Below are positions 36,883 to 47,489 of a stretch of 64,000 nucleotides of DNA, piece by piece (the stretch's first letter is position 1; each line of letters begins with the position of its first letter). The notes under the pieces are model-generated. The model saw only the letters and a list, made by a program, of their open reading frames with translations. It was not told the origin of the DNA and made no database searches. A program made the translations under genes and the position numbers. Source of the DNA: Calliopum simillimum (lineage: Eukaryota > Arthropoda > Insecta > Diptera > Lauxaniidae); assembly GCA_951812925.1 (NCBI GenBank), contig OX638370.1:1202001-1266000 (forward strand). The letters run 5' to 3'.

Positions 36883-37800
36883 TTTTTCTGTAACTTTTGG
36901 TAGATAATTTTTATAAGCAATGAAAAAAAAAAAAGAATTTGAAAAATTTTGTATGCTAGCAGAGATGTTCTTCTATTGCGCTCTTTTTGGTAGCAGCTTC
37001 ATTTCTTTCCGTTGGGCGGGTACAATTTTGAAATTTTTTTTTGTTCGACCGATTCATATTTATTTTGATTAGGTGGACTATCATTAGTAAATAAATAAAT
37101 AAAATTATTTCTATTTTTTTCGCTCGTGTAGTGTTGCCGTATTCGAAAAAAAAAAAAAAACAATTATTCGAGGTGTTACTTAACTTCAACTTATCTGTAA
37201 AGAGAACGTCTAATTCTATTCCTCATCTGAAGATCTTATTGGAAATAATAATTTGGAATAATTGGAATAATAATAATGAACATAAGGATCAAATATCAGG
37301 ACCAAAAAAATTGGAAGTTTTGGATCTACAAGTGAATTTGCCCTAAATGACTACTTCAGCCATTATCATCCAAAGATGGAAACATCACATATACGACAAA
37401 GAAATTTATGACTTAGGAGCTCAGCATTAACACTTATCATGCATTTTGGGGAACCAACCGAATTTAAAAGGGAAGCATATGCTTCCATGTTTCCAAGAAA
37501 AAGCAAAGTAAAATTTTTAGACACGATTGCTCGATTTATTTATCCAGGCGATTGAAATGATTTACAAAACAACAATAAAACCCGAACAAAATGCATGTCC
37601 AAAACGAAAAAGTTGTTTGAATTTTGTCCGCAAATTTTTATTTTACAGCTTTTTTTTTGCTTTTTTTATTTATGTGTATTTTTGCCTTGTTTTTTGTGTT
37701 TTTATTGTTGTTTTACTCAAAAACACTGAACAGTAAGCTCCAACCGTCAATGTATTTTCATTGTTGGTAGTTAATAATGTTAATCATCATCTGTTCCAAA
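36883..37800. other. Non-coding stretch
   Basis: AT-rich with several A/T homopolymers. No supported gene or repeat. Confidence 0.4.
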
Positions 37801-37810
37801 AAACAAAAAG

Positions 37811-38262
37811 TTTTTTTTTTTTTTTGTGTACGACTTTCCAATAACTTCATTGGGTTGCATGCTTCTTCCTAGCGCAACCCTTACTCCTTTTTACGCGCTT
37901 GTTCCTCTGCTAATTTAAGTGTCATTAAATTTTTGGTAGCACCCTCTTTAATTTCATAATCTTTATTTTGGGCAACAGTTTTGAAAGATTTCTTGCAGGC
38001 AATGTATGCACCTAATGTAGAATCGATAAATGCGTATTCCCAAGTATATTTCATTTTCAAAGACTTCTTTGTCTCGTTGCTTTGCTCAGTACAAAGTGAT
38101 TTTCATTAAATTTTTATGTTAAATATTTGCTTGGCAGCAACATTGAGCCAATGGAAAATTTGGCCAATTTCATCCGAGCCAAGTATTTCTACAAATAAGA
38201 AAACGTTTCTATTTTATCATAACTCTAATCGCAAATTCATTTTTACTTACATTTAAGATTTT
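37811..38262 (-). pseudogene. Candidate retrocopy of an unrecognised small gene
   Basis: On the minus strand a frame runs from about 38205 to the stop at 37881: FVEILGSDEIGQIFHWLNVA, then two adjacent stops (TAA TGA), then [20 protein letters not shown] from 38054 and an acidic/basic tail ending ARKKE. The same frame on both sides of the stops suggests one decayed coding region. About 55 bases past the final stop is a 15-base poly(A) (37811-37825 as T on plus), as in a processed copy. A GTAAGT...TTTGTAG pair (about 38230-38180) could instead be an intron with MFGRKILN upstream, but the phase does not fit. I do not recognise the family; a real 57-codon gene is the alternative. Confidence 0.4.
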
Positions 38263-39003
38263 GCGCCCAAACATTTTGTTTTATTTAAAATTTATTCCTT
38301 AATAAATTAAAAAAGCTGCCCTAAACAAAGTTGAATAAAATAGTGATATAGGTTATCATTCACAATACTTATTCTTCTTCAATTCACAATAGTCATTAAC
38401 AAACTTCAGAAACAGCTGATTACTGCAGTGTTGCATTTTCAGTGCATACGTGTTTTAAGAGGCACCAATGTGGAATTATAAGGTGAGGACATGAGGTCAG
38501 TGATGGAACACCACAGTGAATGGCAATTTGTCATCATTGCAGGGATGAGCTTTATGTACTAGTCTGGTACCGTTTTACCAATTGCTTACTTTTCATACTA
38601 TTATAACAAAGAAAAAAAAAGCAAATAAAACTTGTTGAACCGTAAAATGCTATTAAATTAGAGGGTGGAAATCGGAGAGAGGGTGGAAATGCTACCTTTA
38701 CAGTTTTTTTAATAAGTATATCTAGCGAATGAAGCAAAATTTCGATATTTTTTACAAAATTTTTTGTAGAGAATTAAATTTCCCATCAAAATATAAAAAA
38801 AAAATTTTTTTACTTATAGAATTTTTAAGTGTGTTACTTAATGACATTTATATATTGAAAATTGATTTTTAATTGAACTTTTAGTCATATACTTATTTGC
38901 AAAGATCGATTTATATATAAATCTATCAATGCATTTTCTAACACATAATTATGACAAATTAGGGAACGGATTAAAAACACGGCTATAGTGACATATGTTT
39001 CGT

Positions 39004-39207
39004 CGGCTTCGCAGCCGGGCAAGGCTGGTGCATTGGTCTAACGACTTGTGCTACCAACCGGGAGGTCCTTGGTTTAACTCCCGTCCAGTCCAAAAACAAA
39101 AAACTTTTTGAACTTGCAATTTTTCAATTATAATTAATTTAGTAAAATAAATATAATTATAATTACAACAAAAATAGTCTGATGAGTCTTTGTGGCGAAA
39201 GACGAAA
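39004..39207 (+). mobile_element. tRNA-derived SINE-like element, copy 1
   Basis: A head with Pol III-like boxes: A box TTGGTCTAACGAC (39033-39045) and B box GGTTTAACTCC (39071-39081). Then comes an AT-rich body (CTTGCAATTTTTCAATTATA) shared with the copy at 57727-57950, then the hammerhead 5' half. Termini and target duplication are not clear because the element lies inside a palindrome. Confidence 0.65.
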
Positions 39208-39220
39208 CATGTGTCACTAT
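39174..39220 (+). ncRNA. Type I hammerhead ribozyme
   Basis: All conserved parts are present. Stem I ATAGT (39174-39178) pairs with ACTAT (39216-39220). Core CTGATGA (39179-39185). Stem II GTCTTT (39186-39191) pairs with AAAGAC (39198-39203) around loop GTGGCG. GAAA is 39204-39207. Stem III ACA/UGU is closed by a 2-nt loop. The cleavage triplet GUC (39213-39215) puts cleavage after C39215. The very short stem III is usual for retroelement hammerheads, which often work as dimers. It lies at the 3' end of a tRNA-derived SINE-like element, an arrangement known from the schistosome Sm-alpha SINE. Activity is inferred, not shown. Confidence 0.8.
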
Positions 39221-40607
39221 AGCCGTGTTTTTAATCCGTTCCTTGATTTGTCATAATTATATGTTAGAAAATGCATTGATAGATATATATGTAAATCGAT
39301 CTTTGCAAATATATGACTAAAAGTTCAATTAAAAATCAAGTTTTAGGTAAAAAATTTATCGAAATTGGCTTAAAAATGGAAAGAATTGTCCAAGGAATAC
39401 ATATGATTTTTTTCAATGTTTTCGGTGGTATTTTATAGTTTTTCAAATATGGATAAAAAAAAAAAATTGTTAAAATACAAATATAATTAAAACTGTTTCA
39501 TCTAAAAACAACTTCAAGCATTTAATCTTTCAGTATTTCTCCTCATAATCTTTTCTCATTTTTACATTTTATTTTATATTTACTCTATTTATCAGTATTT
39601 AAGAATTTAAAAGCAATGTAATAACTGTTTTTAAGATTGTTGTTATAATTTGGTTGTTATTACTATGAATAAGTGGCATGTTAAAGACTAAGTTCTTCTA
39701 TGCAAACAATTTGAATCAATAAATAAATAAAAAATAAAAATAAAAGATCACGCTTCTCTTGGACGAATCTAATCATATTTTTCCGTATACACTTTTTTCG
39801 TAAGACGCTTCGGTTCTGAGTAAAAAGAGTTTTTCCAACCGCATAGCCATATTTTGATCAATTTTTAAACTAAGAAATAAGTGAATAAAACATTTTAAAG
39901 GAAATATTCTTTGTTTTTTTTTTTTTTTTTTTTTTGTATTGTGTGATGTTTTACCTATCTCTGACTCTAAATAAGTTATATATAGAGTTTAGCTACTATA
40001 GCTATTAGCCTTATAGGCAAAATAGCAAAAAAACACAATATGCAATTCGAAAATTTTGCTTTTTTTTTTGGTTTCAACATTTTTAGCATAGGGGGTTATC
40101 ATAAACAATTTTTTTTTTTTTAGTTTATTAAATATGCCATTTCGATGGGAAATTTTGTTTTCTGCAAAAAAAGAAGTTTTCTAAAAAAAAATATCGAAAA
40201 TTTGCTTCGTGCGCTAGATTTATTGAAAAACTGTTAAGGATGCATCCCGCCTCTCCAATTCACACATTCTCATTTACTAGCATTCAGCTGTTTTTTCTTC
40301 TTTAATGATCCTTTTACCGATTTCTGTAATAAAACCCCGTAAACATCTTAGTTCCTTTTATATGACATAATCAATAGACTACACGTACTAGGTTACCAGT
40401 AACTTTTCAGGTTTAAAGTTAACATTAATTGTTTAAAAGCAATATATAACTAAATACCCTGCTTTGTGAAATATGTAGTAAATTTAATATAAAACGGGCT
40501 GCAAATATACACATTTTTATTATCTTTAATCAAATGACATTGTTGTTACACTATGAGTATGCGCCAATATCTTTATTTTGTTTTGATTCTCAATAACAAT
40601 TGTTTAG

Positions 40608-40613
40608 TTTATT
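40608..40613 (-). promoter_or_regulatory. Candidate poly(A) signal of the LRRC28-like gene
   Basis: AATAAA on the minus strand, about 110 bases past the stop codon. Confidence 0.5.
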
Positions 40614-40723
40614 CGATAGATTTGATATTGGCAAAGGCGTTCCAAGAATATCGAACATACTGCACAATCTGCACCAGCTAACGCATTGATTCAAGTCGCA
40701 GCGTTTCACTTTACGCACCGTAT

Positions 40724-42590
40724 TCAATCACATACATCCCAATCAACTTGATAATATTTTTTGAAATTATCGCTTAACCAGAAGTTTGCACAGTAAATAC
40801 TACAAAAATTACAGGTAAAAAGTTGTTTTGAAGTGCTGTTACGCCTATAATGATAAAGATAGAAAAGGACTCATGTGAGATGATAATTTTCATACACCAT
40901 GTATGTTCCTACTAACCTCTTCACAACCATAAAATAATATGTTGTATATAGTGCGTTGTCACATTTTTTGACTGTGCATCGTGCAATAGGACCCATTTTG
41001 ATATGCTCACCCATAAACTTTTCAGGTAGAGTGCGGAAAAGTGCTGTATTTTGATAAATCGACAATTGGCGGTTCAAGTGGTTTAGCGCATGTAGGCAGT
41101 CATCGTATAGTGGAATCAAATTTTCTTTATTTGGCACTCGAAATATTTTGCGCGTACCAATTGGTAGTAAAAGTTTTGTAGAGGTTTCTTTCTCAAGCAC
41201 AAAGAAAAATTGTGGGTGCTCCAAAATTCTACAAGCAAATTTCAATATAAAGTTTGTGCATAATATTTTTTTATAAAATATATGTAGCGACGTCTACCTG
41301 GGTGTAGCCGGTTGTCTATTGTCATAGAAAGAAGCAAAAAATCGCTCATATATCATTGGCACATGTGTTATAGCCGTGTTGTGGAAAATCCTTATGTGAT
41401 TAATGAACTTTGAAAGAGCCACCGGTAAATAGATGAGTGAGCAACCTGTTCAAATGCGTTATAGGTTCAATCAAATGTTACCAACATGCATATGGGCATA
41501 TCCGAAAATAATCTTCCCTTATATTCTATAACCAAATGTGATGGAATATATTTCTAGACGTGTCAAATCTAATTCCCAATAGAAGAACAAGAAATTTCGA
41601 CATGAGAGGCTGTCAGGAGATCCTGAAAATTTCGGAAAAATTGAGATTTCCGATAATACACGGGAGAGCACACATTTAAAAAGTGGATATGTTACTGGGC
41701 ACCTTTCCAAATATCCTCAAGTGAAATCCAGAAAAATCGTATGTGGCATACGGTGAGAGTAAGGGTTAAAAAACTAAATCGCTCATTACGGCCACATAAC
41801 AGGTTTTTAAAATCTGAAAAAATGCAAGCGAATTTATTGATGGAAAATAAATCGGATGTTTTTTAATTTAAGCTCGCCATACAGCCTTTTATGTCGAAAT
41901 TGTCTTGTTCACCTTTTGAGAATTTGATTTTACACAATTGGTTATAAGTAGAATATGAAAAAAAAAGAAAGATTATTTTCGGATATACCCATATTCACTT
42001 ACGATCAGCCAATAATGATTGCAGGGATTGCAGATTAGCAATTCTCTCTGGAATATGCCATATTTGTGGGTTGTCACTAATGTTGAGTTCATTAAGACGC
42101 AGACATTCACAAAGTTCGATTGGAAGAGATTTCAGTTGATTACTAGATATGTTAAGCTGTTCGAGACGTCTTAAGCCACCAATACCTGAAAATAGTGCGC
42201 GATCAAAATTAATGTAACCATTCTAGCTGGGCGCTAGGCTGATTTCTTTCTTTACTTACCACTCGGTATTTCTGTCAACTCGTTACCACTCACACTAAAA
42301 CGCTGCAAACGCGAGAGATATTCAATTGTGTTTGGTAGTTTTGTCAACTTGTTGTTGGAAACGTCTAAAAATTCCAAATTCTCTAATAAATATAAATCAT
42401 CTGGCAACTCTGTTATAGCATTTCCAGCCAAATGTATAAACTTTAAAGTATTCAAATTTAATAGCCATTTCGGGATTGACGTTATGAAATTTTCCTTGAG
42501 ATAAACCTCTTCGAGATCTTCATACAAATATAAGTCCATGGGAACATCCTTGAAATTTAGATAACTCCAATGAAGTATAGTCTTATTCAT
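40724..42590 (-). CDS. Leucine-rich repeat protein, LRRC28-like
   Basis: Five exons with GT-AG introns and consistent phase: 42260-42590, 42003-42185, 41298-41445, 40917-41228, 40724-40844, giving 364 residues. The N-terminal half is tandem LRRs of the LxxLxxLxLxxNxLxxLP type (for example LEFLDVSNNKLTKLP and LEQLNISSNQLKSLP). The C-terminal half has no LRRs but ends with two Cys pairs, RCTVKKC and CNFCSIYC, which may bind zinc. Length, start (LHWSYLNFKDVP) and this Cys-containing tail fit animal LRRC28, a poorly characterised, probably intracellular protein (no signal peptide seen). A possible branch of other short LRR proteins is the alternative. Confidence 0.8.
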
Positions 42591-43479
42591 GTTGGGATGA
42601 TTTTCAATTGCTTGCGTTATTTATTTTGTTATGTAAAACCTTTAGTTTTTACTTGATATCAAATTCAGTAATTTTTCGCTTTCGATTGCAATTAAAACTA
42701 AAAATCAGATATAAATTTTTCACTTTTTTTTATTTTTGTTTTGGCAATTTTTTATAGATATCACAGTGTCTATATACGTTATTATTATTTTCTATGAGAT
42801 CCACTGGCGGCTGGCGGCTTCGCAATCTTCACTCGGTCATGATCACAATCACATTGCGCTTGTAACTCTTAAACTTTTGAATTCTTAGCTGCGAATATTT
42901 GGGCCAAATTCGAAATGTTTGAAATGAGTATAGATTTTTGCTACAAATTTACCTATTGCTCTTTGAGATTTCGTGGGAATAAAATTTCATTTATGTATTT
43001 TTGCAATGTGGCGCTCATTAAGAGAAATTGTCGTCGTAAATATGCGCAAGTACGTATGTACGTATATGTTCTTTGTTTGAAAAACAAAAACTTAAAATAA
43101 AATCCACAGAAAACGTATGTGTTTTCGATTTCAAAAAAATCATTGAATACTATAATACCACTCAATCATTTTCCTCTGCGTTTGTCCCGGTCGCTAGTTT
43201 TGGTGTCTAAAGAGAAACGATACACAAAACATTATTTTACTGCCAAAAACATAATAAACAAATGCGTTTCTAAAAAGAACATTAATAAATTTCTCTCATA
43301 AAATTTGATAACAAAAAATAGTATTTTTTTTTTCAAATTTGCTTTAATCGATCATTATTCATTTGATAATAGATTTTTTGTAATTCTTTTACATTCGGTA
43401 TGTAAAATTTTAAATTAAAATCGAAATCAATATTTTTCAAAAAAATTAAAAAAAGACATTATCTACCTACTGTCTACTT
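42591..43479. other. Upstream region of the LRRC28-like gene
   Basis: AT-rich with no coding feature; presumably holds the promoter and 5' UTR. No clear TATA box or initiator could be assigned. Confidence 0.4.
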
Positions 43480-45000
43480 ACTAATATATAAAAATGAGAT
43501 TTTGTTTGTTTGTATGTTTGTTTTTTATGGACTCGGAAACTAACAGACCGATTTGAATGAAATTTTCACAGTATCTTAGTATTAAAAAAAGCTAGGTCAT
43601 AGGCTAAAAAAATTCGAGGTCTTACCACGCCTCCCTAAAATTTAATTTGTTATATCTCTGGATCTACTTCAAGTAGGTAATTCAAATTTGGTACATACAT
43701 AAAGTACATGAGGATAATTATTTTTTAGTCCAAAAGTAAGCGGTGCTACGCCCCCAAAGAAATTAATTCACCATATCTCTGAAAATATTAAACAGTGGCT
43801 CACAGCTTATTCCAACCAGAAACTTTATGAAATTTGAAATGAGTACAACTTTTAAACAAAATGATATATCAAAAAAATTCAAACGAATATTTGTACACAA
43901 AGAAGCTTTCATAAGACGTTCAGAAGAAAAATAACGAAAATACCCCTCCCCGTCCCACAGCACTAAAAAAAAGAACTGAGCTACAAAAATTTATCTCACA
44001 CCTTATTCCAACCAAAAAGTTCTTAGAATATTGAAGATCGTCCTTGGTAAAGGAATGATGGTATTTTCAGTTCTTGTATTTACCTCCCTATTCTTGCACT
44101 ATGCTTAAGCCATTTTTTGTTCGAGATCATCAATGGACTTGAGCACGTGAGTATTTTTTGACAATGATCTGATGCACAACGATTAAGCGGCGACTGTTAG
44201 TCTTCCAGCAATTGTAAAATGACTTTTCGCGTTGGAAAATAGTACAAATGGTTTGTTTCATTGACTCAACAGTGCGTAGTATAAAAAACTGCATTCTACA
44301 TGAGAACAGAGTGCTAGATAAAGGAAAAACTACAATAAAAAAATTTCCGACGCAACTAATTTCGTGGTAAATCAAGGAAAACCCAAAACTATCTGCTTCA
44401 AAATAGGCTAATTATGTTAACCATAAGTAAGGCAAGCCTTGAGAGACCGAGAGACCGTGCTCAAGTCCATTGATGATCTCGAACAAAAAATGGCTTAAGC
44501 ATAGTGCAAGAATAGGGAGGTAAATACAAGAACTGAAAATACCATCATTTCTTTACCGTGAACGATCTTCAATATACTAAGAACTTTTTGGTTGGAATAA
44601 GGTGTGAGATAAATTTTTGTAGCTCAGTTCTTTTTTTAGTGCTGTGGGACGGGGAGGGGTATTTTCGTTATTTTTCTTCTGAACGTCTTATGAAAGCTTC
44701 TTTGTGTACAAATATAGGGTTGAATTTTTTTGATATATCATTTTGTTTAAAAGTTGTACCCATCTCAAATTTCATAAAGTTTCTGGTTGGAATAAGCTGT
44801 GAGCCACTGTATGTCGTAAGAGTACAGGGACAAATAATGTTCATTGGAAAAATGGGCGGTACCACGCCCTTAAAAAAATTAAGTCATATCGCTGAAACTA
44901 TTTAACGCACATAGATGAGAATATCATCTTGACATTTTACATCCTTTGAAAAAATTGGTGATGCTCCGCTCCCTGTACAAGACAGGGTGTAGCAACGTAA
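43480..45000. repeat. Dispersed repeat of unnamed family, split by a foldback
   Basis: Begins ATATAAAAATGAGATTTTG and contains ATGGACTCGGAAACTAACAG and two CGC(C/T)-type blocks (ACGCCTCCCT; GTACCACGCCCTT). This texture is common in insect non-autonomous repeats. Non-coding. The part after the insertion resumes at about 44820 and fades near GCTCCCTGTACAAGACAGGG (about 44969). Confidence 0.45.
43793..44819. mobile_element. Tc1/mariner-like foldback with CAGTGGCTCACAGC ends
   Basis: Inverted arms of about 360-380 bp (43793-44150 and 44440-44819) end in CAGTGGCTCACAGCTTATTC. A TA dinucleotide follows the right end; the left flank is AA, so the TA duplication is only half visible. The middle 280 bp has a short minus-strand frame (44130-44375) that could be a worn transposase N-terminus, but this is weak. 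CAGTG ends and TA suggest Tc1/mariner. Confidence 0.55.
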
Positions 45001-47105
45001 ACCGGACAGTTCAAAACTGAGAGAGTTGTGGCATTTTGAATTCGTAAAATAAAAAACTCAAGTTTGTTAACAAAATGTATCTATTTGTTAGTCGTAACTT
45101 TTATTTCATCACAGAATGGTTATCCACAGGAAAAATAAAGATTATGTTCTTAAAAAAACTTTGGCGTTGAAATAGATAGTAGGGTAAGGGAGTGAAATAT
45201 GGACCACCAATCATTCTTTTTTCAAAAGAACCCAATATACTTGCATAAAACAAAACAATTTTATTTCTTTCATTAAAGGCAACAACTCACCTTTATTCTG
45301 ATTCACTTTAAGATAAATATCTCATCAGAATAAAGAAATAAAATTAATTGACTAAAAATACTCAAAATGAAGAGTAGAAAAAGGTGTATTGTAATATGGA
45401 CCATATAGTCCATATTGCCCCATTTATTAATTTGGTACAGAAGTTGCATACAAAAATTTCGCTTCACTGACTTAACAAAATAAATCATTTATTTCAAAAC
45501 TCGAAAAGACAATATAGAAATAGAAACTAGAAAAAAATAACTACTAAACACTTTTTTAGAAAAAACAACTTCACAGAAAAATTAGGCTTTGGTGAAAAAA
45601 AAAAAGTTATGAGCAAATCATAGTTGAATGAAACAAAAAAAAAAAAATTATGCAGATATCGTTTTTAAAAGTTGGTTTTTTCTGTAAGGCCTGCTTTAAA
45701 CTATATCGATGTCTTTTTTTTTCAAATATCGTAGCCTAAAAAGTTTAAACATCGCAAAAATCATGATTTTCGTAATATCAGGTCAGAATATTTAAGAGAA
45801 AAACTAAGATTTTGATATAATTCAAAATGGGTTTTGAATTCCAAGATTTTTACTTTTCATATCATATCAATTTTCATGGCCAGAAACTATCCTAACTTTT
45901 TTTGTGTTTTTTGCACCTTTAGGTTAGATTATCTCAAAATTACTGTTGATATTTGTTTGTGTTATTTTTTAGGTTTTTATCGATCAGTCCTTGGCATTTT
46001 TGCTCCAAATTCCATGTGATTAGCTTCAATACTTTATATATATATGTATATATATAACGTATTTAAATATCTAAAATTTAAGACAGAAGATAAGGGTGGG
46101 GTTTAGGCAAGACCCCTTTTATTGGTATTTGTAATTTGATTGTTGACCAAAAATCGAATGCAAAATTTTCAGAGCAAGAGTCCCACCAACTGAGAATGGA
46201 TGTAATTTACCCTATTTTGTCACTGAAAATAATGTCGCTTTTTCTTGCGAAGCTGCACATAAATTTCAACTGACGTTTTGGAACACGTTATTTCTTGGTA
46301 ATTCGATTAGTTGGGGTAGGGGGAAAGAACCAAAAACACTGTATTAACAAACTTACCACATTGGATTTTTGAATTTTTCCAAATTTTCAACTTCGCTATT
46401 CTCCAACGATTCTCATTAAAGACCGCACTATCTCATTTCTCTGTTGTGAAAAATTAACAATTTGCTCTTAACCGGCACAAACAAAGTCGTGACATACGAA
46501 ATTTTATTTTATTTATTTTTAAATTCTAATTTTTTGTTTTTAATAAAAAGTCTAACCAAAAGCTTTTCGATTCGTGCTTGAAATGCATCGTGCTGCGTTG
46601 ACTTTGAACTTGAAATGCAAATCCATAAAATCGGACGCATGTCATTTGGGGGCTCGCATTTCGTATGTTTTGCAGTTGTATTGATTTTTTGTTTGTTCAC
46701 TTTTTTATGGTTCGTTGTTACATTTCACTTGCGCTTTGCATTTCAAGGTCATCTCCGGTTTTTTCTCGCTTACTTTTACTTAAAGCTTTTTTCCCTTAAG
46801 CTTTTGTAGCATAAATCTGATGCTGCAATGAAGCAAACTTCTTTCGGCATCTTATAAAATTAGGTGCTAATTAAAGGCAGCCGGAATTTTTGTTTGCGAC
46901 TGCTTCTATCGCATGTTTATAGCAAATTTTGGGAATGTGCACCATAAATACATACCATGATACTTTTCCTTGGATCCTGGCCCTCCCGACAATCACAATA
47001 AATTTTTTTTTTAACTTCATTGCATTGTTAAATGTTTTTACTCATATTTACTGTTCTTCCATTTATTCAAATAAATAATTCACAACTTTTTTGGTATCAA
47101 AAATC
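45001..47105. other. Non-coding stretch
   Basis: AT-rich with A-runs; small open frames show no domains. No repeat or gene recognised. Confidence 0.4.
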
Positions 47106-47106
47106 T

Positions 47107-47112
47107 TTATTT
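47107..47112 (-). promoter_or_regulatory. Candidate poly(A) signal of the His/Gly-rich peptide gene
   Basis: AATAAA on the minus strand, about 50 bases past the stop codon. Confidence 0.6.
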
Positions 47113-47162
47113 TGGCAATATTGAAATCGTTTTAAGTCTTTAACAGCACAACAGTTCCTATT

Positions 47163-47405
47163 TTATCCATAATAGCCATGGCCACCATAATGACCATGGC
47201 CACCATAGCCACCATAACCACCATAATGTCCATGATGGTGATGATGATGACCATGATGATGATGATGTCCATAGTAAACAGGTACCGGTACTGGAATTAC
47301 AGCAATACCGCCACCGTAGCCATGAGGAGTTGGCACAGAACAAACTGTAGCGAATATAGCAGCCAGCGAAAGGCAAAATAAAACGAGAGCAGCACACACT
47401 TTCAT
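47163..47405 (-). CDS. Small secreted His/Gly/Tyr-rich peptide
   Basis: 80 residues in one exon. The start at 47405 (MKVCAALVLFCLSLAAIF) gives a textbook signal peptide with probable cleavage near ATVCSVP; an upstream in-frame ATG at 47489 would put the signal inside the protein and is less likely. The mature part has a GGGIAVIPVPVPVYY segment, two His runs (GHHHHHG, HHHHHHG) and a GHYGGYGG-type repeat tail. Such peptides in flies include cuticle, immune-induced or neuropeptide-like precursors; His runs could bind metal. No family can be named. It is monocistronic, with a TATA box at 47458-47465 and AATAAA downstream. Confidence 0.8.
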   Translation of the reverse strand: MKVCAALVLFCLSLAAIFATVCSVPTPHGYGGGIAVIPVPVPVYYGHHHHHGHHHHHHGHYGGYGGYGGHGHYGGHGYYG

Positions 47406-47457
47406 CTTGCTGGGGAACTGAGCTGCGAATGATGTGTTAATCAGTTTACGGATCACA

Positions 47458-47465
47458 CTTTTATA
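47458..47465 (-). promoter_or_regulatory. TATA box of the His/Gly-rich peptide gene
   Basis: TATAAAAG on the minus strand, 53 bases before the start codon. A TCATT initiator-like sequence lies about 35 bases downstream (A at 47430), and TCAGT (A at 47419) is the alternative. Confidence 0.6.
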
Positions 47466-47489
47466 CGAATTTAGTAGAGATTTGGCCAA

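Larger units (their letters stand above)
38858..39350. repeat. Palindrome flanking the hammerhead SINE-like element
   Basis: The left arm (about 38858-39003) and right arm (about 39203-39350) are inverted, near-identical copies; ACGGCTATAGTGACATATG on the left answers CATGTGTCACTATAGCCGT on the right. The loop is the SINE-like sequence. Both arms contain the 3' half of a hammerhead (GACGAAAC...GTC|ACTAT), the left one on the minus strand. Confidence 0.8.
38640..40385. repeat. R1 repeat family, two opposed copies
   Basis: The plus-oriented piece begins GAGGGTGGAAATCGGAGAG (about 38660), and the minus-oriented piece spans 40385-39700 (ATTTCTGTAATAAAACCCCG, TTTTTTTGGTTTCAACA). Between them sit the palindrome and SINE-like element at 38858-39350. 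Non-coding, with long A/T runs such as 39906-39925. Confidence 0.6.

Noticed and set aside
47178..47381. Plus-strand Met/Thr-rich frame opposite the His/Gly peptide
   Set aside because: A shadow of the repetitive His codons on the other strand.
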